A program made the translations under genes and the position numbers. A stretch of DNA of 64,000 nucleotides from Mannheimia sp041807705 (GTDB taxonomy: Bacteria > Pseudomonadota > Gammaproteobacteria > Enterobacterales > Pasteurellaceae), in NCBI RefSeq assembly GCF_041807705.1, contig NZ_JBGTYY010000003.1:62001-126000 (forward strand), given 5' to 3'. Shown in pieces: positions 17,915 through 26,740 of the stretch. Every line of letters begins with the position of its first letter. Within the stretch, counting starts at the first letter, position 1. The notes beneath the pieces were generated by a model that was given only the letters and a program-made list of their open reading frames with translations, searched no databases and was not told the DNA's origin.

Positions 17915-18352
17915 TTAAGGGGTTACCGGTGCTTGAGTTGGTGTATCCGGTGTATTGGGAACAGGTGTGGCTGCGGTTTCTTTTTTCGTAATAATTGCCA
18001 CATTTTTGATCTCATTTGCTGATAACACATCGGTTAATTCCACAAATTTTTCAAAAGCAACTGCACCATCAACTTTAAGCGATACTTTCTGGCTTTTATC
18101 CCAAGTGGAAACTTCCGCCACAAGCTGCTCTTTTGTGATAGGTTTATCATTAAAGAAAAACTCATTGTTTTCAGTAATGGTCAAAAGTTTAGCAAGTTCA
18201 TCTGCTTGCATTGGCTGTGTTGTTGTCGCTTTTGGTACATTCACTTGAATTTTACCTTGTGAGATAAAAGAGGCAGTAACTAACACAATAGCGAGCAATA
18301 CCAACATTATATCAATAAATGGAATGATGTTGATTTCATCAAATTTTTTCAT
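17915..18352 (-). CDS. exbD: Biopolymer transport protein ExbD
   Basis: The 145-residue protein has one N-terminal membrane helix (residues 10-30) containing the essential aspartate (IIPFIDIMLVLLAIVLVTAS, D14). A periplasmic domain with LKVDGAVAFEKFVELTDVL follows. It partners ExbB in the proton channel that powers TonB. The C-terminus is a Pro/Thr-rich tail of about 18 residues, longer than usual. It lies 35 bases after exbB. Confidence 0.95.
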   Translation of the reverse strand: MKKFDEINIIPFIDIMLVLLAIVLVTASFISQGKIQVNVPKATTTQPMQADELAKLLTITENNEFFFNDKPITKEQLVAEVSTWDKSQKVSLKVDGAVAFEKFVELTDVLSANEIKNVAIITKKETAATPVPNTPDTPTQAPVTP

Positions 18353-18387
18353 CTTTATATCTTCTTAATGTGCAAAAATGGAGTAAA

Positions 18388-18843
18388 TTAGACCGCTTGA
18401 TGATTTTTAGCTCGTAGAGCTAACCATTTCAACTTGTTTTCTTCTACTTTACGACCAAAACCGTTATAGAAAACCATTGCAATAATTGCCACTAAAATAC
18501 CTGCGGCAGTAGCTTTTAATGCTAAAGAAAGGTTTACCATAATTGCCGCAGCATTAATATCGCCGCCCGATTGCCCTAAATTGTAGAAAGTAAGAAGAAT
18601 ACCGATAACTGTACCTAATAAGCCGATATAAGGTGCATTTGAACCAATGGTAGAAATAGTAGTTAGGTTGTGGGTTAAGTCGATTTCTAAGTCTTCTAAG
18701 GTGCTGTATTTGGAAATATCGACTTTTGAATAGAACATAATACGTTCAATCGCTTTCCACACACAAATAACGCTTAATAAACCTAATAAGCCTAAAATAA
18801 CGAAGTCAGTATAACGCTCTAAAAAATGAAAAAGTTGATCCAT
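18388..18843 (-). CDS. exbB: Biopolymer transport protein ExbB
   Basis: The 151-residue MotA/TolQ/ExbB-family inner-membrane protein has helices at about 14-35, 70-95 and 110-135, and the signature GSNAPYIGLLGTVIGILLTF. A frame extends to 18900, but the ATG at 18843 has an AGGA site and gives the usual Pasteurellaceae start (MDQLFHFLERYTDF). The extension would also run into the -10 region. First gene of exbBD-tonB. Confidence 0.94.
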   Translation of the reverse strand: MDQLFHFLERYTDFVILGLLGLLSVICVWKAIERIMFYSKVDISKYSTLEDLEIDLTHNLTTISTIGSNAPYIGLLGTVIGILLTFYNLGQSGGDINAAAIMVNLSLALKATAAGILVAIIAMVFYNGFGRKVEENKLKWLALRAKNHQAV

Positions 18844-18899
18844 AAAGTCCTCAAAAAGTATCTGTTTTATAAAATTTGTGCACTTGAAAAGTGTTCGCA

Positions 18900-18949
18900 A
18901 TTATATCTAATAAGCATTGAATTTTCAACTTGAAATAATAGTCATTCTC
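18900..18949 (-). promoter_or_regulatory. exbB promoter with Fur-like box
   Basis: On the minus strand TTGAAA (18923-18928) and TATAAT (18900-18905) are separated by 17 bases. A Fur-like 19-mer at 18931-18949 (GAGAATGACTATTATTTCA) matches 13 of 19 consensus positions and abuts the -35 box. Iron control of exbBD-tonB is established in related species. Confidence 0.75.
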
Positions 18950-19001
18950 TTCGCTATTTTATGATATAGTTTCGCCATTTTTATGAAGGATAAAATTCAT
19001 T

Positions 19002-19331
19002 ATGTCAGAAATCACATTTAAAGAAATTACCCCCCAGCAAGCGTGGGAACTAATGGAAAACGAAGGTGCGGTGCTTGCTGATATTCGTGATACTCGCCGT
19101 TATGTTTACAGCCACCCACAAGATGCGTTTCATCTAACCAACCAAAGCTACGGCAAATTTTTAGATGAAGTCGATTATGATGAGTCTGTTTTAGTGATTT
19201 GTTATCACGGGGTAAGCAGTCAGAGTACCGCTCAATTTTTGATTGAACAAGGCTTTGAAAACGTGTACAGCGTAAAAGGTGGTTTTGAAGCGTGGGAGAG
19301 AAACGGACTACCTATTGAAACTTCTTATTAA
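19002..19331 (+). CDS. glpE: Thiosulfate sulfurtransferase GlpE
   Basis: The 109-residue protein is a single rhodanese domain with the active-site loop CYHGVSS (catalytic Cys67), the hallmark of GlpE. It transfers sulfur from thiosulfate to cyanide or thioredoxin in the cytoplasm. Length matches E. coli GlpE (108). It is divergent from exbB across a 158-base gap, and is followed after 42 bases by the thioredoxin-like cnoX and then trxB, so sulfur and redox genes cluster here. Confidence 0.95.
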   Translation: MSEITFKEITPQQAWELMENEGAVLADIRDTRRYVYSHPQDAFHLTNQSYGKFLDEVDYDESVLVICYHGVSSQSTAQFLIEQGFENVYSVKGGFEAWERNGLPIETSY

Positions 19332-19373
19332 TGCTATAATATAGAATGTAATTTTTAGCTTAAAGAAGGTTTT

Positions 19374-20219
19374 ATGGACTACTTTGTAAACGTAAACGAA
19401 CAAAACTTTAGCGAAGTATGGAGTGCGGCTGGACAAATGCCAACAGTGTTCCATTTTATTTCACCTCGTGAAATTGCCTCGCTAGAAATGGAAGCATTAC
19501 TCCGCCGCATTTCAGACGAAAAACCGGGGCAATTTTTGCTTGCAACGGTAAATTGCGATGAACAGCAAGCATTAGCTGCTCAATTTCGTATTCAGCAAGT
19601 GCCAACGCTTTACCTTTTTGCAGATGGTCAGCCGATTGATGCGATTCAAGGTGCAGTAAGTGAGCAAGAATTGCGAATTCGCCTTGCCAATATTTTACCG
19701 AAAGAGGAAGAGCTGAAATTCAACCAAGCCTTAGAGCTTTTGCAAGATGAACGCTATGAAGAGGCATTAGTGCTGTTGAAATCTGCTTGGGAAATGACGG
19801 ATAAGAAAAACAGCGATTTTGCCTTGCTCTATGCGGAAACTTACATTGCAATGAAAAATGTTGAGCCAGCTCGTGAAATCTTAAAAGCGATTCCAATTCA
19901 AGACAGAGATAGTCGCTGGCACGGTTTACAAGCTCAAATTGAATTATTAGAGCAAGCAAGTGAATCACCTGAATTACAACAGCTTCAAGCCGATTATGCT
20001 CAAAACAAAACCCCTGAAATTGCGATAAAATTAGCCAACCAATTACATCAATCGCACAAAAATGAAGAGGCACTCACGCTGTTATTCGATTGGTTAAAAT
20101 CGGATTTAAATGTTGCAAATGGCGAGGTAAAAATACAATTTTTAGCGATATTATCTGCATTGGGAACTGATCCCATCGTGCCAAAATTCAGAAGACAACT
20201 TTATTCACTTTTATATTAA
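19374..20219 (+). CDS. cnoX: Thioredoxin-fold co-chaperone CnoX (YbbN)
   Basis: The 281-residue protein has an N-terminal thioredoxin fold with the cis-proline region QQVPTLYLFADG. A TPR region (about 115-281) follows, as in E. coli YbbN/CnoX (284 aa), which delivers unfolded proteins to GroEL and DnaK. The thioredoxin active site is replaced by SPRE, with no CxxC and no single cysteine there. The only cysteine is Cys61 (VNCDEQ). It should therefore lack disulfide reductase activity. It precedes trxB by 63 bases, with a USS between. Confidence 0.88.
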   Translation: MDYFVNVNEQNFSEVWSAAGQMPTVFHFISPREIASLEMEALLRRISDEKPGQFLLATVNCDEQQALAAQFRIQQVPTLYLFADGQPIDAIQGAVSEQELRIRLANILPKEEELKFNQALELLQDERYEEALVLLKSAWEMTDKKNSDFALLYAETYIAMKNVEPAREILKAIPIQDRDSRWHGLQAQIELLEQASESPELQQLQADYAQNKTPEIAIKLANQLHQSHKNEEALTLLFDWLKSDLNVANGEVKIQFLAILSALGTDPIVPKFRRQLYSLLY

Positions 20220-20282
20220 TTTGCAAAATTTTTGCAAAAAACGACCGCTTGTAATAATAAAAGCGGAAGAAAATAAGGATTT

Positions 20283-21239
20283 ATGATGACAACTAAACAC
20301 GCAAAACTCTTAATTTTAGGTTCAGGTCCTGCCGGTTATACCGCAGCGGTGTATGCCGCTCGTGCAAACTTAAACCCTGTGTTAGTAACAGGTATGCAAC
20401 AAGGCGGACAATTAACTACAACCGATGAAATTGAAAACTGGCCAGGCGAATTTGAACAAATCACCGGCACAGAATTAATGAATAAAATGCTCAAACACGC
20501 TGAAAAATTTGGTACCGAAATTGTGTTTGACCATATCCACAGCGTCGATCTTTCTAAACGCCCATTCACATTAAAAGGCGATTTAAACACCTTCACTTGT
20601 GATGCGTTAATTATCGCTACAGGGGCTTCAGCAAAATATTTAGGTTTACCCTCTGAAGAGCAATTTAAAGGCAGAGGCGTTTCCGCTTGTGCAACCTGTG
20701 ATGGTTTCTTCTATCGTAATAAACTTGTTGCGGTGGTAGGGGGTGGTAATACTGCAGTTGAAGAAGCCCTTTATTTAGCGAATTTAGCAAGCGAAGTGCA
20801 TTTAATTCACCGCCGTGATAGCTTCCGTGCTGAGAAAATTTTGCTTGGTCGCTTACAAAAACGTATCGAAGAAGGCAAAATCATTCTGCATACAGACCGC
20901 ACGGTGGAAGAAGTGTTAGGCGATAATATGGGCGTAACAGGTTTACGTTTAAAATCGACCAAAGAAGAGCTAACCGAAGAAATTAAAGTTGATGGCTTCT
21001 TTGTGGCAATCGGGCACGCACCGAATACGGCGATGTTTGATGGTCAATTAGCGCTTGAAAATGGTTACATTAAAGTGAAATCAGGCTTAGACGGTAATGC
21101 AACGGCAACTTCTGTTGAAGGTGTATTTGCGGCAGGTGATGTAATGGATCACAACTACCGCCAAGCAATCACATCAGCAGGTACAGGCTGTATGGCAGCA
21201 CTTGATGCAGAACGTTTCTTAGATGCTCAAGAAGCATAA
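20283..21239 (+). CDS. trxB: Thioredoxin reductase
   Basis: The 318-residue flavoenzyme shows the FAD-binding GSGPAG (residues 13-18), the redox-active CATC (Cys136 and Cys139), and the NADPH site GGGNTAVEEALYL. The C-terminal FAD motif is AAGDVMDHNYRQAITSAGTG. It reduces thioredoxin with NADPH. Two ATGs in tandem (20283 and 20286) follow AAGGA; either may be used. It is 6 bases upstream of kdsB. Confidence 0.96.
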   Translation: MMTTKHAKLLILGSGPAGYTAAVYAARANLNPVLVTGMQQGGQLTTTDEIENWPGEFEQITGTELMNKMLKHAEKFGTEIVFDHIHSVDLSKRPFTLKGDLNTFTCDALIIATGASAKYLGLPSEEQFKGRGVSACATCDGFFYRNKLVAVVGGGNTAVEEALYLANLASEVHLIHRRDSFRAEKILLGRLQKRIEEGKIILHTDRTVEEVLGDNMGVTGLRLKSTKEELTEEIKVDGFFVAIGHAPNTAMFDGQLALENGYIKVKSGLDGNATATSVEGVFAAGDVMDHNYRQAITSAGTGCMAALDAERFLDAQEA

Positions 21240-21245
21240 GGATAA

Positions 21246-22004
21246 ATGATGAACTTCACCGTGATTATTCCGGCTCGTTATGCCTCCAGCCGTTTGCCTC
21301 GCAAGCCGTTGTTGGATATTGCAGGCAAACCGATGATTCAACACGTTTGGGAAAAAGCACAACAAGCAGGGGCAAGCCGTGTGATTATCGCCACCGATCA
21401 CCCCGAAATTGAAGCAATAGCAAAAGCCTTTGGGGCAGAAGTGTGTATGACTTCAGACAAACACAATTCAGGCACAGAGCGTTTAGCTGAAGTGATCGAG
21501 AAGATGCAGATTGCAGATGAGGAAATCATCGTAAACATTCAAGGTGATGAGCCATTAGTTCCACCTGTGATTGTGGAGCAAGTGGCTCGTAATTTAGATG
21601 CTTATCAAGTGAATATGGCAACGCTTGGCGTGAAGTTAGAAAACCGTGAAGAGTTATTTAACCCAAATGCGGTGAAAGCGGTGGCGGATAAAAACGGTAT
21701 GGCATTATATTTCTCCCGTGCTTCTATTCCGTTTGCCAGAGACAGCTTCCCGGATTGTGATGACAATTTTGTTGCCGCTCAAGGTTATTTACGCCACATC
21801 GGCATTTATGCTTACCGTGCAGGATTTATAAAACAGTATGTGGCTTGGGAACCAACAGCATTAGAGCAGCTTGAATCCCTTGAGCAGTTAAGAGCCTTAT
21901 GGTACGGCGAAAAAATTCATATCGAACTGGCAAAAGAAGCCCCACAAGTTGGGGTAGATACGCCGGAAGATTTGGAAAGAGTGCGAGCGATTTTAGCTCG
22001 TTAA
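21246..22004 (+). CDS. kdsB: 3-deoxy-manno-octulosonate cytidylyltransferase
   Basis: The 252-residue enzyme activates KDO to CMP-KDO for lipopolysaccharide core synthesis. It shows FTVIIPARYASSRLPRKPL at the N-terminus, the nucleotide site NIQGDEPLVPP (about 99) and GVDTPEDLERVR at the C-terminus. It starts 6 bases after trxB with AAGGA. It lies convergent with lpxK and the Trm112-like gene, the usual lpxK-ycaR-kdsB neighbourhood, though here on opposite strands. Confidence 0.96.
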   Translation: MMNFTVIIPARYASSRLPRKPLLDIAGKPMIQHVWEKAQQAGASRVIIATDHPEIEAIAKAFGAEVCMTSDKHNSGTERLAEVIEKMQIADEEIIVNIQGDEPLVPPVIVEQVARNLDAYQVNMATLGVKLENREELFNPNAVKAVADKNGMALYFSRASIPFARDSFPDCDDNFVAAQGYLRHIGIYAYRAGFIKQYVAWEPTALEQLESLEQLRALWYGEKIHIELAKEAPQVGVDTPEDLERVRAILAR

Positions 22005-22046
22005 GCTAACAAGCGGTTTAAATTGTACAATTTTTTGCAAATGTTG

Positions 22047-22080
22047 AAAAATAGGGCTGAGATAAATCAGCCCTATTTTT
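22047..22080. terminator. Bidirectional terminator after kdsB and the Trm112-like gene
   Basis: A perfect 14-bp stem (AAAAATAGGGCTGA and its complement) with a GATAAA loop ends in T5 on the plus strand and A5 in reverse. It overlaps the stop codon of the convergent small gene by two bases. Confidence 0.93.
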
Positions 22081-22240
22081 ATAAAGATTTCCCGGCTTCA
22101 GGCAGTAACTCAGGAATACCATTTTTAATTGGGTAAGCAATATTGAGCTTACGATTGATTAATTGATTGTTCTCTTTATCCCATTCTAATTTTTCATTTG
22201 AAACAGGGCAGACAAGGTTGTTGAGTAGTTTTTCGTTCAT
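22079..22240 (-). CDS. ycaR: Trm112-like UPF0434 protein (YcaR family)
   Basis: The 53-residue product begins MNEKLLNNLVCPVSNEKLEW and ends IKNGIPELLPEAGKSL, the conserved pattern of YcaR/Trm112-like proteins. E. coli YcaR is 60 aa. Usually two CPxC-type elements occur; here only a single CPVS is present. It lies 1 base after lpxK, as in other gammaproteobacteria. Function is uncertain; eukaryotic Trm112 activates methyltransferases. Confidence 0.85.
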   Translation of the reverse strand: MNEKLLNNLVCPVSNEKLEWDKENNQLINRKLNIAYPIKNGIPELLPEAGKSL

Positions 22241-22241
22241 A

Positions 22242-23219
22242 CTATTTTCCTAGTTTTTGTAGAATTGGGGCTAACAAACAAGCGGTCGAATTTTCTGAAA
22301 ATTTTGCAGAAACAGGCACATACCACCAATTTGCTTGGGCGAATACTTTGCATTTTACCGCATCTTTCTCCGTCATTAATAGTGGCGTTTGGTTATCGGC
22401 TAATGCGGTAAGTTGGGTTTTATCGAAATCTTGATGATCAGCAAACCCTTCTGTTTTTCGAAGATTAATGCCTAATTTTTCTAACATCGTAAAAAAGCGA
22501 GGCGGATGTCCGATTCCTGCGATCGCCATACAAGGTTGTGTAAATTCACTTAACGGCTTGCGTTCATTAGTAAGCAGATTAATGGCATCAGAAGGTTCAA
22601 GCGTCATCAAATGTTCATTTGGTTTTGGCTCTCCACCATTGCAAATAATGGCATTAACGGATTTCAAACGACTTGGCAGCTCACGCAAACCGCCTGCAGG
22701 TAATACAAAACCGTTACCAAAACGCCTTACACCATCAACCACCACCCATTCCATAGCACGCTGCAGGGCATAATGCTGCAAGCCATCATCGGTAATAATG
22801 ACGTCTAACTCAAATTGGCTTAACAGTAATTCAATGCTTTGCTGGCGATTCGGCGAAATTGCCAGCGGCACATTGGTTCGCTGAACAATCAACACAGGTT
22901 CATCGCCCACCATTTCAGCCGAGCTTTCTTTGGTAACTAATTGTGGAAAAGTTTTCACTTTACCGCCATAGCCTCGAGAAATCACGCCTACTTTCACACC
23001 ACGTTGTTGCAGTTGTTCTACTAGCCAAACTACCACAGGCGTTTTACCGTTACCCCCAACCGAGATATTACCCACCACCAACACAGGCACAGGCGAACGA
23101 TACGATTGCAAAATATTTAGAGAATATAACCGCTTGCGAACATGGCTAATCAACCAAAAGATCAGCGAAAATGGCGAAAGCAGCCAAGTAATAAGGGATT
23201 TTTGTTGCCAGATTTTCAT
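22242..23219 (-). CDS. lpxK: Tetraacyldisaccharide 4'-kinase
   Basis: The 325-residue inner-membrane-associated enzyme adds the 4'-phosphate to lipid A. It has an N-terminal hydrophobic anchor, the Walker A-like VVGNISVGGNGKTPVVVWL (about 48-66), and the Walker B-like IITDDGLQHYAL. It starts only 6 bases after the Fic gene stop, with a weak binding site lying inside fic. In E. coli it follows msbA, which is not here. Translation is therefore likely coupled to the upstream gene. Confidence 0.95.
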   Translation of the reverse strand: MKIWQQKSLITWLLSPFSLIFWLISHVRKRLYSLNILQSYRSPVPVLVVGNISVGGNGKTPVVVWLVEQLQQRGVKVGVISRGYGGKVKTFPQLVTKESSAEMVGDEPVLIVQRTNVPLAISPNRQQSIELLLSQFELDVIITDDGLQHYALQRAMEWVVVDGVRRFGNGFVLPAGGLRELPSRLKSVNAIICNGGEPKPNEHLMTLEPSDAINLLTNERKPLSEFTQPCMAIAGIGHPPRFFTMLEKLGINLRKTEGFADHQDFDKTQLTALADNQTPLLMTEKDAVKCKVFAQANWWYVPVSAKFSENSTACLLAPILQKLGK

Positions 23220-23225
23220 TTATTG

Positions 23226-24194
23226 TTACTCAATATAATAAACTCTACTTTTTTTCTCGCCTTCGGCAGTAAGTAAGCCAAGCTGAACGAATTTCACTAA
23301 GTATCTTCTTGTTGCTGATGGGCTGAGTTCTAGTAATTTTGTTGCTTTTTGATTAGTTAGGAAAGCATACTCAGATAAATATTGTTTAATTTTTTTGTAT
23401 ATTAATTGTTCTTTATCGCTCAGTTTATCGCTTGATTTATCGCTCATTTCTATTGTTGAATAGGATTTTACTGTGGCTAAAATCGCTTCAAGCATAAATT
23501 CGATAAAGTCAGTAGAATCATTTTTCCGATTGCTTGAGTTAAGTGCTTGATAGTAACGTTGCTGATGTTGGTGAACAATAGTTTCAATAGGCAACCATTC
23601 AAAAAGAGCGTTCCATTTGCTTAAAATTAAACTTTGCCAAAGTCTGCCAATTCGCCCGTTTCCATCTGCAAAAGGGTGAATAATTTCTAATTCAAAGTGA
23701 ATAATGCAACTTTTAATTAAAGCGTGGATTTCACTTTTTTCTGCCCATTTAAATAGATCTTTTACTAATTTAGGTACAAATTCTGCTTTAGCACCAAGAT
23801 GGATAATATCTGAGCCACTATAAATACCCACTTCTTTTGTTCTAAATTTACCTAATTCTTTGATGAGATCTTGGGTAAGTAATTTATGTGCAAGTAACAA
23901 ATCTTTGATCTGATAAGGATTTAAGCCAAAAGCAATATCATAGGCTTGGTAAGCGTTTTCAACTTCTCTAATATCTTTAGGGTGAGCTAATATACGCTTA
24001 CCATTTATGATTCCTGTAACTTGTTCAAGTGTTAGGGGATTACTCTCAATAGCGAGAGAAGATTGAATGGAGCGAATACGTTGCTTTTTGCGTAATTGCA
24101 AATCACATTTTTCGAGTGATAGACGTCCAACAATGGAAGAAATTTCCACAATATCATTTAACATTTTATGCGTAATGGTAAATTTCGGTTCCAT
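23226..24194 (-). CDS. Class II Fic family protein with C-terminal winged helix
   Basis: The 322-residue protein has the complete Fic motif HPFADGNGRIGR (from H173). An N-terminal inhibitory helix carries SSLAIESN, with the inhibitory glutamate at residue 50, so it is a self-inhibited class II enzyme. The last 60 residues form a winged helix (TNQKATKLLELSPSATRRYLVK), suggesting DNA binding or self-control. Fic proteins usually AMPylate other proteins; the target is unknown. It lies between the clpX terminator and lpxK, with no obvious promoter of its own in the 58-base gap. Confidence 0.9.
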   Translation of the reverse strand: MEPKFTITHKMLNDIVEISSIVGRLSLEKCDLQLRKKQRIRSIQSSLAIESNPLTLEQVTGIINGKRILAHPKDIREVENAYQAYDIAFGLNPYQIKDLLLAHKLLTQDLIKELGKFRTKEVGIYSGSDIIHLGAKAEFVPKLVKDLFKWAEKSEIHALIKSCIIHFELEIIHPFADGNGRIGRLWQSLILSKWNALFEWLPIETIVHQHQQRYYQALNSSNRKNDSTDFIEFMLEAILATVKSYSTIEMSDKSSDKLSDKEQLIYKKIKQYLSEYAFLTNQKATKLLELSPSATRRYLVKFVQLGLLTAEGEKKSRVYYIE

Positions 24195-24218
24195 TCAACT
24201 TCCTTAATCAGTTATTAA

Positions 24219-24245
24219 CAAAAAGGTGCATAATGCACCCTTTTA
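24219..24245 (-). terminator. Terminator after clpX
   Basis: AAAAGGTGCA and TGCACCCTTTT pair around a TAA loop with one bulge. On the minus strand the stem ends in TTTTTGTT, immediately after the clpX stop codon and 25 bases before the fic start. Confidence 0.8.
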
Positions 24246-24252
24246 TCAATGA

Positions 24253-25500
24253 TTATTCCACCTTCGGCTTATCACCGTTTTCAACACAGCCTTTGCCGAT
24301 AGTAACCTTTTTCGCATTTAAGGTTGGTAGGTCGTACATTGTATCAAGCAGCAAGTTTTCTACGATTGAACGTAAGCCTCGAGCCCCTGTTTTGCGAGCA
24401 ATGGCTTTGCCTGCAATGGCGATTAATGCCTCTTTGGTAAAGTGCAACTCAACCCCTTCCATTTCGAATAAGGCTTGATATTGCTTGATGATCGCATTTT
24501 TCGGTTCGGTTAAAATTTGAATTAAGGCTTCTTCGTCTAACTCTTGTAGTGGCGTCACTACAGGTAAACGACCGATCAATTCAGGAATTAAGCCGAATTT
24601 CACCAAATCTTCTGGTTCCACTTGTTTAAATAATTCCGTTAAATCTTGGCGTGCTTTATCTTTCTTCAATGCTGCACCGAAGCCAATTCCGCCTTGGGTA
24701 TTGGTGCGAGATTCCACAATTTTATCTAAGCCTGCAAAGGCACCGCCACAAATAAATAAGATTTTTGACGTATCAACTGGAATAGTTTCGCCTTTGGGGT
24801 GTTTGCGTCCGCCTTGTGGGTTGATGTTTGCCACCGTGCCTTCAAGCAGTTTTAATAACGCTTGTTGCACACCTTCGCCTGAAACATCACGGGTAATTGA
24901 GGCACTTTCCGATTTACGGGTGATTTTGTCAATTTCATCAATAAACACAATACCTCGCTCGGCTTGTTCGGCTTCAAAATCGCATTTCATCAATAATTTT
25001 TGAATCACATTTTCAACGTCTTCGCCCACATAACCTGCTTGGGTAAGGGTGGTTGCATCAGCTACTGCAAACGGCACATTTAAACGGCGAGCAAGGGTTT
25101 CGGCAAGTAACGTTTTACCGCTACCAGTAGGGCCGATTAATAAAATATTACTTTTACCAAGTTCAACACCATTGGTTACCTCGTGGTTCGATAATGCACT
25201 TCTTAAACGTTTGTAGTGATTATAAACTGCCACAGAAAGCACTTTTTTAGCGTGTTCTTGCCCGATAACATAATCATCTAAATGTGCGTGTAACTCGTGC
25301 GGTGTTGGCACATTTGTGAAGAAACTCGCTTCATCGTTTTGGTTTTCATCAATTAATGGTTCTTCTTCTCCATTTAATAGAGCGTAAGATTCCTCAATAC
25401 ATTCGTTACAAATATAGCCTTCAGTACCTTCTACTAATTGATCGACTTCAGTGCGTTTTTTACCGCAAAAACTGCAGTGTGGTTCTTTTTCAAACGCCAT
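24253..25500 (-). CDS. clpX: ATP-dependent Clp protease ATP-binding subunit ClpX
   Basis: The 415-residue AAA+ unfoldase has an N-terminal zinc-binding domain (C9, C12, C31, C34). Walker A is GPTGSGKT and Walker B is VFIDEIDKI. The pore-loop and sensor region includes GYVGEDVENV, and the ClpP-docking IGF loop appears as GIGFGAAL. It selects and unfolds substrates for ClpP. Its ATG overlaps the clpP stop by one base (TAATG), giving translational coupling. Confidence 0.97.
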   Translation of the reverse strand: MAFEKEPHCSFCGKKRTEVDQLVEGTEGYICNECIEESYALLNGEEEPLIDENQNDEASFFTNVPTPHELHAHLDDYVIGQEHAKKVLSVAVYNHYKRLRSALSNHEVTNGVELGKSNILLIGPTGSGKTLLAETLARRLNVPFAVADATTLTQAGYVGEDVENVIQKLLMKCDFEAEQAERGIVFIDEIDKITRKSESASITRDVSGEGVQQALLKLLEGTVANINPQGGRKHPKGETIPVDTSKILFICGGAFAGLDKIVESRTNTQGGIGFGAALKKDKARQDLTELFKQVEPEDLVKFGLIPELIGRLPVVTPLQELDEEALIQILTEPKNAIIKQYQALFEMEGVELHFTKEALIAIAGKAIARKTGARGLRSIVENLLLDTMYDLPTLNAKKVTIGKGCVENGDKPKVE

Positions 25501-26093
25501 TATGCCACCTCGCTACGAGAGGTTAAAACTTTGTCAATTAAGCCATATTCAGCCGCTTCTTCGGCAGACATAAAATTATCACGCTCAGTATCGGCTAACA
25601 CTTTTTCATAATCTTGCCCGCTATGTTCTGCCATACGGCGGGTAAGGGTTGCCTTTAAGCGTAAAATTTCTTCCGCTTGAATTTGAATATCCGTTGCTTG
25701 ACCTCTCGCACCACCTAAAGGTTGATGAATCATAATGCGTGCGTGAGGGAGTGCAAAACGCTTGCCTTTTGCCCCGGCTGAAAGCAAAAATGCCCCCATT
25801 GAAGCAGCTTGCCCGGTACAAAGGGTTGCTACATCCGGCTTGATGAAATTCATTGTATCATAAATTGCCAAGCCTGCCGTTACTACACCACCCGGTGAGT
25901 TAATGTATAAATAGATGTCTTTTTCCGGATCTTCGGCTTCTAAAAACAGAAGTTGTGCCACAATCAGGTTTGCCATATTGTCTTCCACCTGACCGTTTAA
26001 AAAAATAATACGCTCTTTTAATAAACGTGAATAAATGTCGTAAGAACGTTCGCCTTTTGAGGTCTGTTCTACCACCATTGGGACTAATGCCAT
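25500..26093 (-). CDS. clpP: ATP-dependent Clp protease proteolytic subunit ClpP
   Basis: The 197-residue serine protease has the catalytic Ser98 in GQAASMGAFLL, His123 in ARIMIHQP, and an aspartate near residue 172 (DTERDNFM). It assembles as a double heptamer with ClpX or ClpA. The N-terminal sequence (MALVPMVVEQTSKGER) and length are typical. It is the first gene of clpP-clpX. tig is not upstream; the SufE-like gene is divergent. Confidence 0.97.
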   Translation of the reverse strand: MALVPMVVEQTSKGERSYDIYSRLLKERIIFLNGQVEDNMANLIVAQLLFLEAEDPEKDIYLYINSPGGVVTAGLAIYDTMNFIKPDVATLCTGQAASMGAFLLSAGAKGKRFALPHARIMIHQPLGGARGQATDIQIQAEEILRLKATLTRRMAEHSGQDYEKVLADTERDNFMSAEEAAEYGLIDKVLTSRSEVA

Positions 26094-26204
26094 TTTGTTT
26101 TCCTCTGTCGTAATACAAAATCTCGCTATTCTAGCAAATTTTCAGAAAATCATTAACAACAAGCGGTCAGATTGTTAAAATCTTTTGCAAATGATGAGGA
26201 AATT

Positions 26205-26582
26205 ATGACATTAACAGAAATTTACCAAAAATTTGAACATTGCAAATCGTGGGAAGAAAGATACCGCTTGTTAATTCAGCTAAGTCGTTTGTTACCAAAA
26301 CCAAGTGAGCAAGAGTTGGCACAAATAGCGGAAATTGAGGGCTGTGAAAGCCGTTTATGGTTTGAATTTCAAGCTGAGCCACGAAAAGTAGTAGCATATA
26401 GCGATGCCCGTTTAATGCAGGGGCTTTTATTTATTGTGAGTGTAGCTTTAACTGAAAAGACGGCAGAAGGACTGAAAGCCTTTGACTTAAAAACGATGTT
26501 TGATGAGCTAAAAATTTCACAGAATTTAACCAGCACAAGGTTAAATGGGTTGGGGCAAATTCAGCAGTTAATTTGGAAGTAA
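26205..26582 (+). CDS. SufE/CsdE-family sulfur acceptor
   Basis: The 125-residue protein has the SufE fold with the persulfide-accepting cysteine in GCESRLWFEF (about residue 44) and the N-terminal pattern EIYQKFEHCKSWEERYRLLIQLSR. It accepts sulfur from a cysteine desulfurase such as CsdA or SufS. No desulfurase gene is adjacent. I chose the ATG at 26205 (GAGGAAA site) over the frame start at 26172, which overlaps a USS. Confidence 0.88.
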   Translation: MTLTEIYQKFEHCKSWEERYRLLIQLSRLLPKPSEQELAQIAEIEGCESRLWFEFQAEPRKVVAYSDARLMQGLLFIVSVALTEKTAEGLKAFDLKTMFDELKISQNLTSTRLNGLGQIQQLIWK

Positions 26583-26604
26583 TGTTAATAAATACTCTTA
26601 ATTT

Positions 26605-26716
26605 CCCCTCTTTAGCAAAGAGGGGTTAGGGGAGATTTGGCAGAAATTATTTTACGCTCATACGAAATTTGGACATCGTATCAAATCTCCCCCAGCCCCT
26701 CTTTTCTAAAGAGGGG
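26605..26716. repeat. Palindromic element of the CCCCTCTTT family
   Basis: The left arm is hairpin CCCCTCTTTAGCAAAGAGGGG followed by TTAGGGGAGATTT. The right arm is AAATCTCCCCCAG followed by CCCCTCTTTTCTAAAGAGGGG. The arms are near-perfect inverted copies, each itself a hairpin, with about 44 bases between. It lies between the SufE-like gene and tRNA-Asp. A related element is at 29792-29955. Confidence 0.8.
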
Positions 26717-26740
26717 AGCTAGAATAGTATTTTTAAAAGC

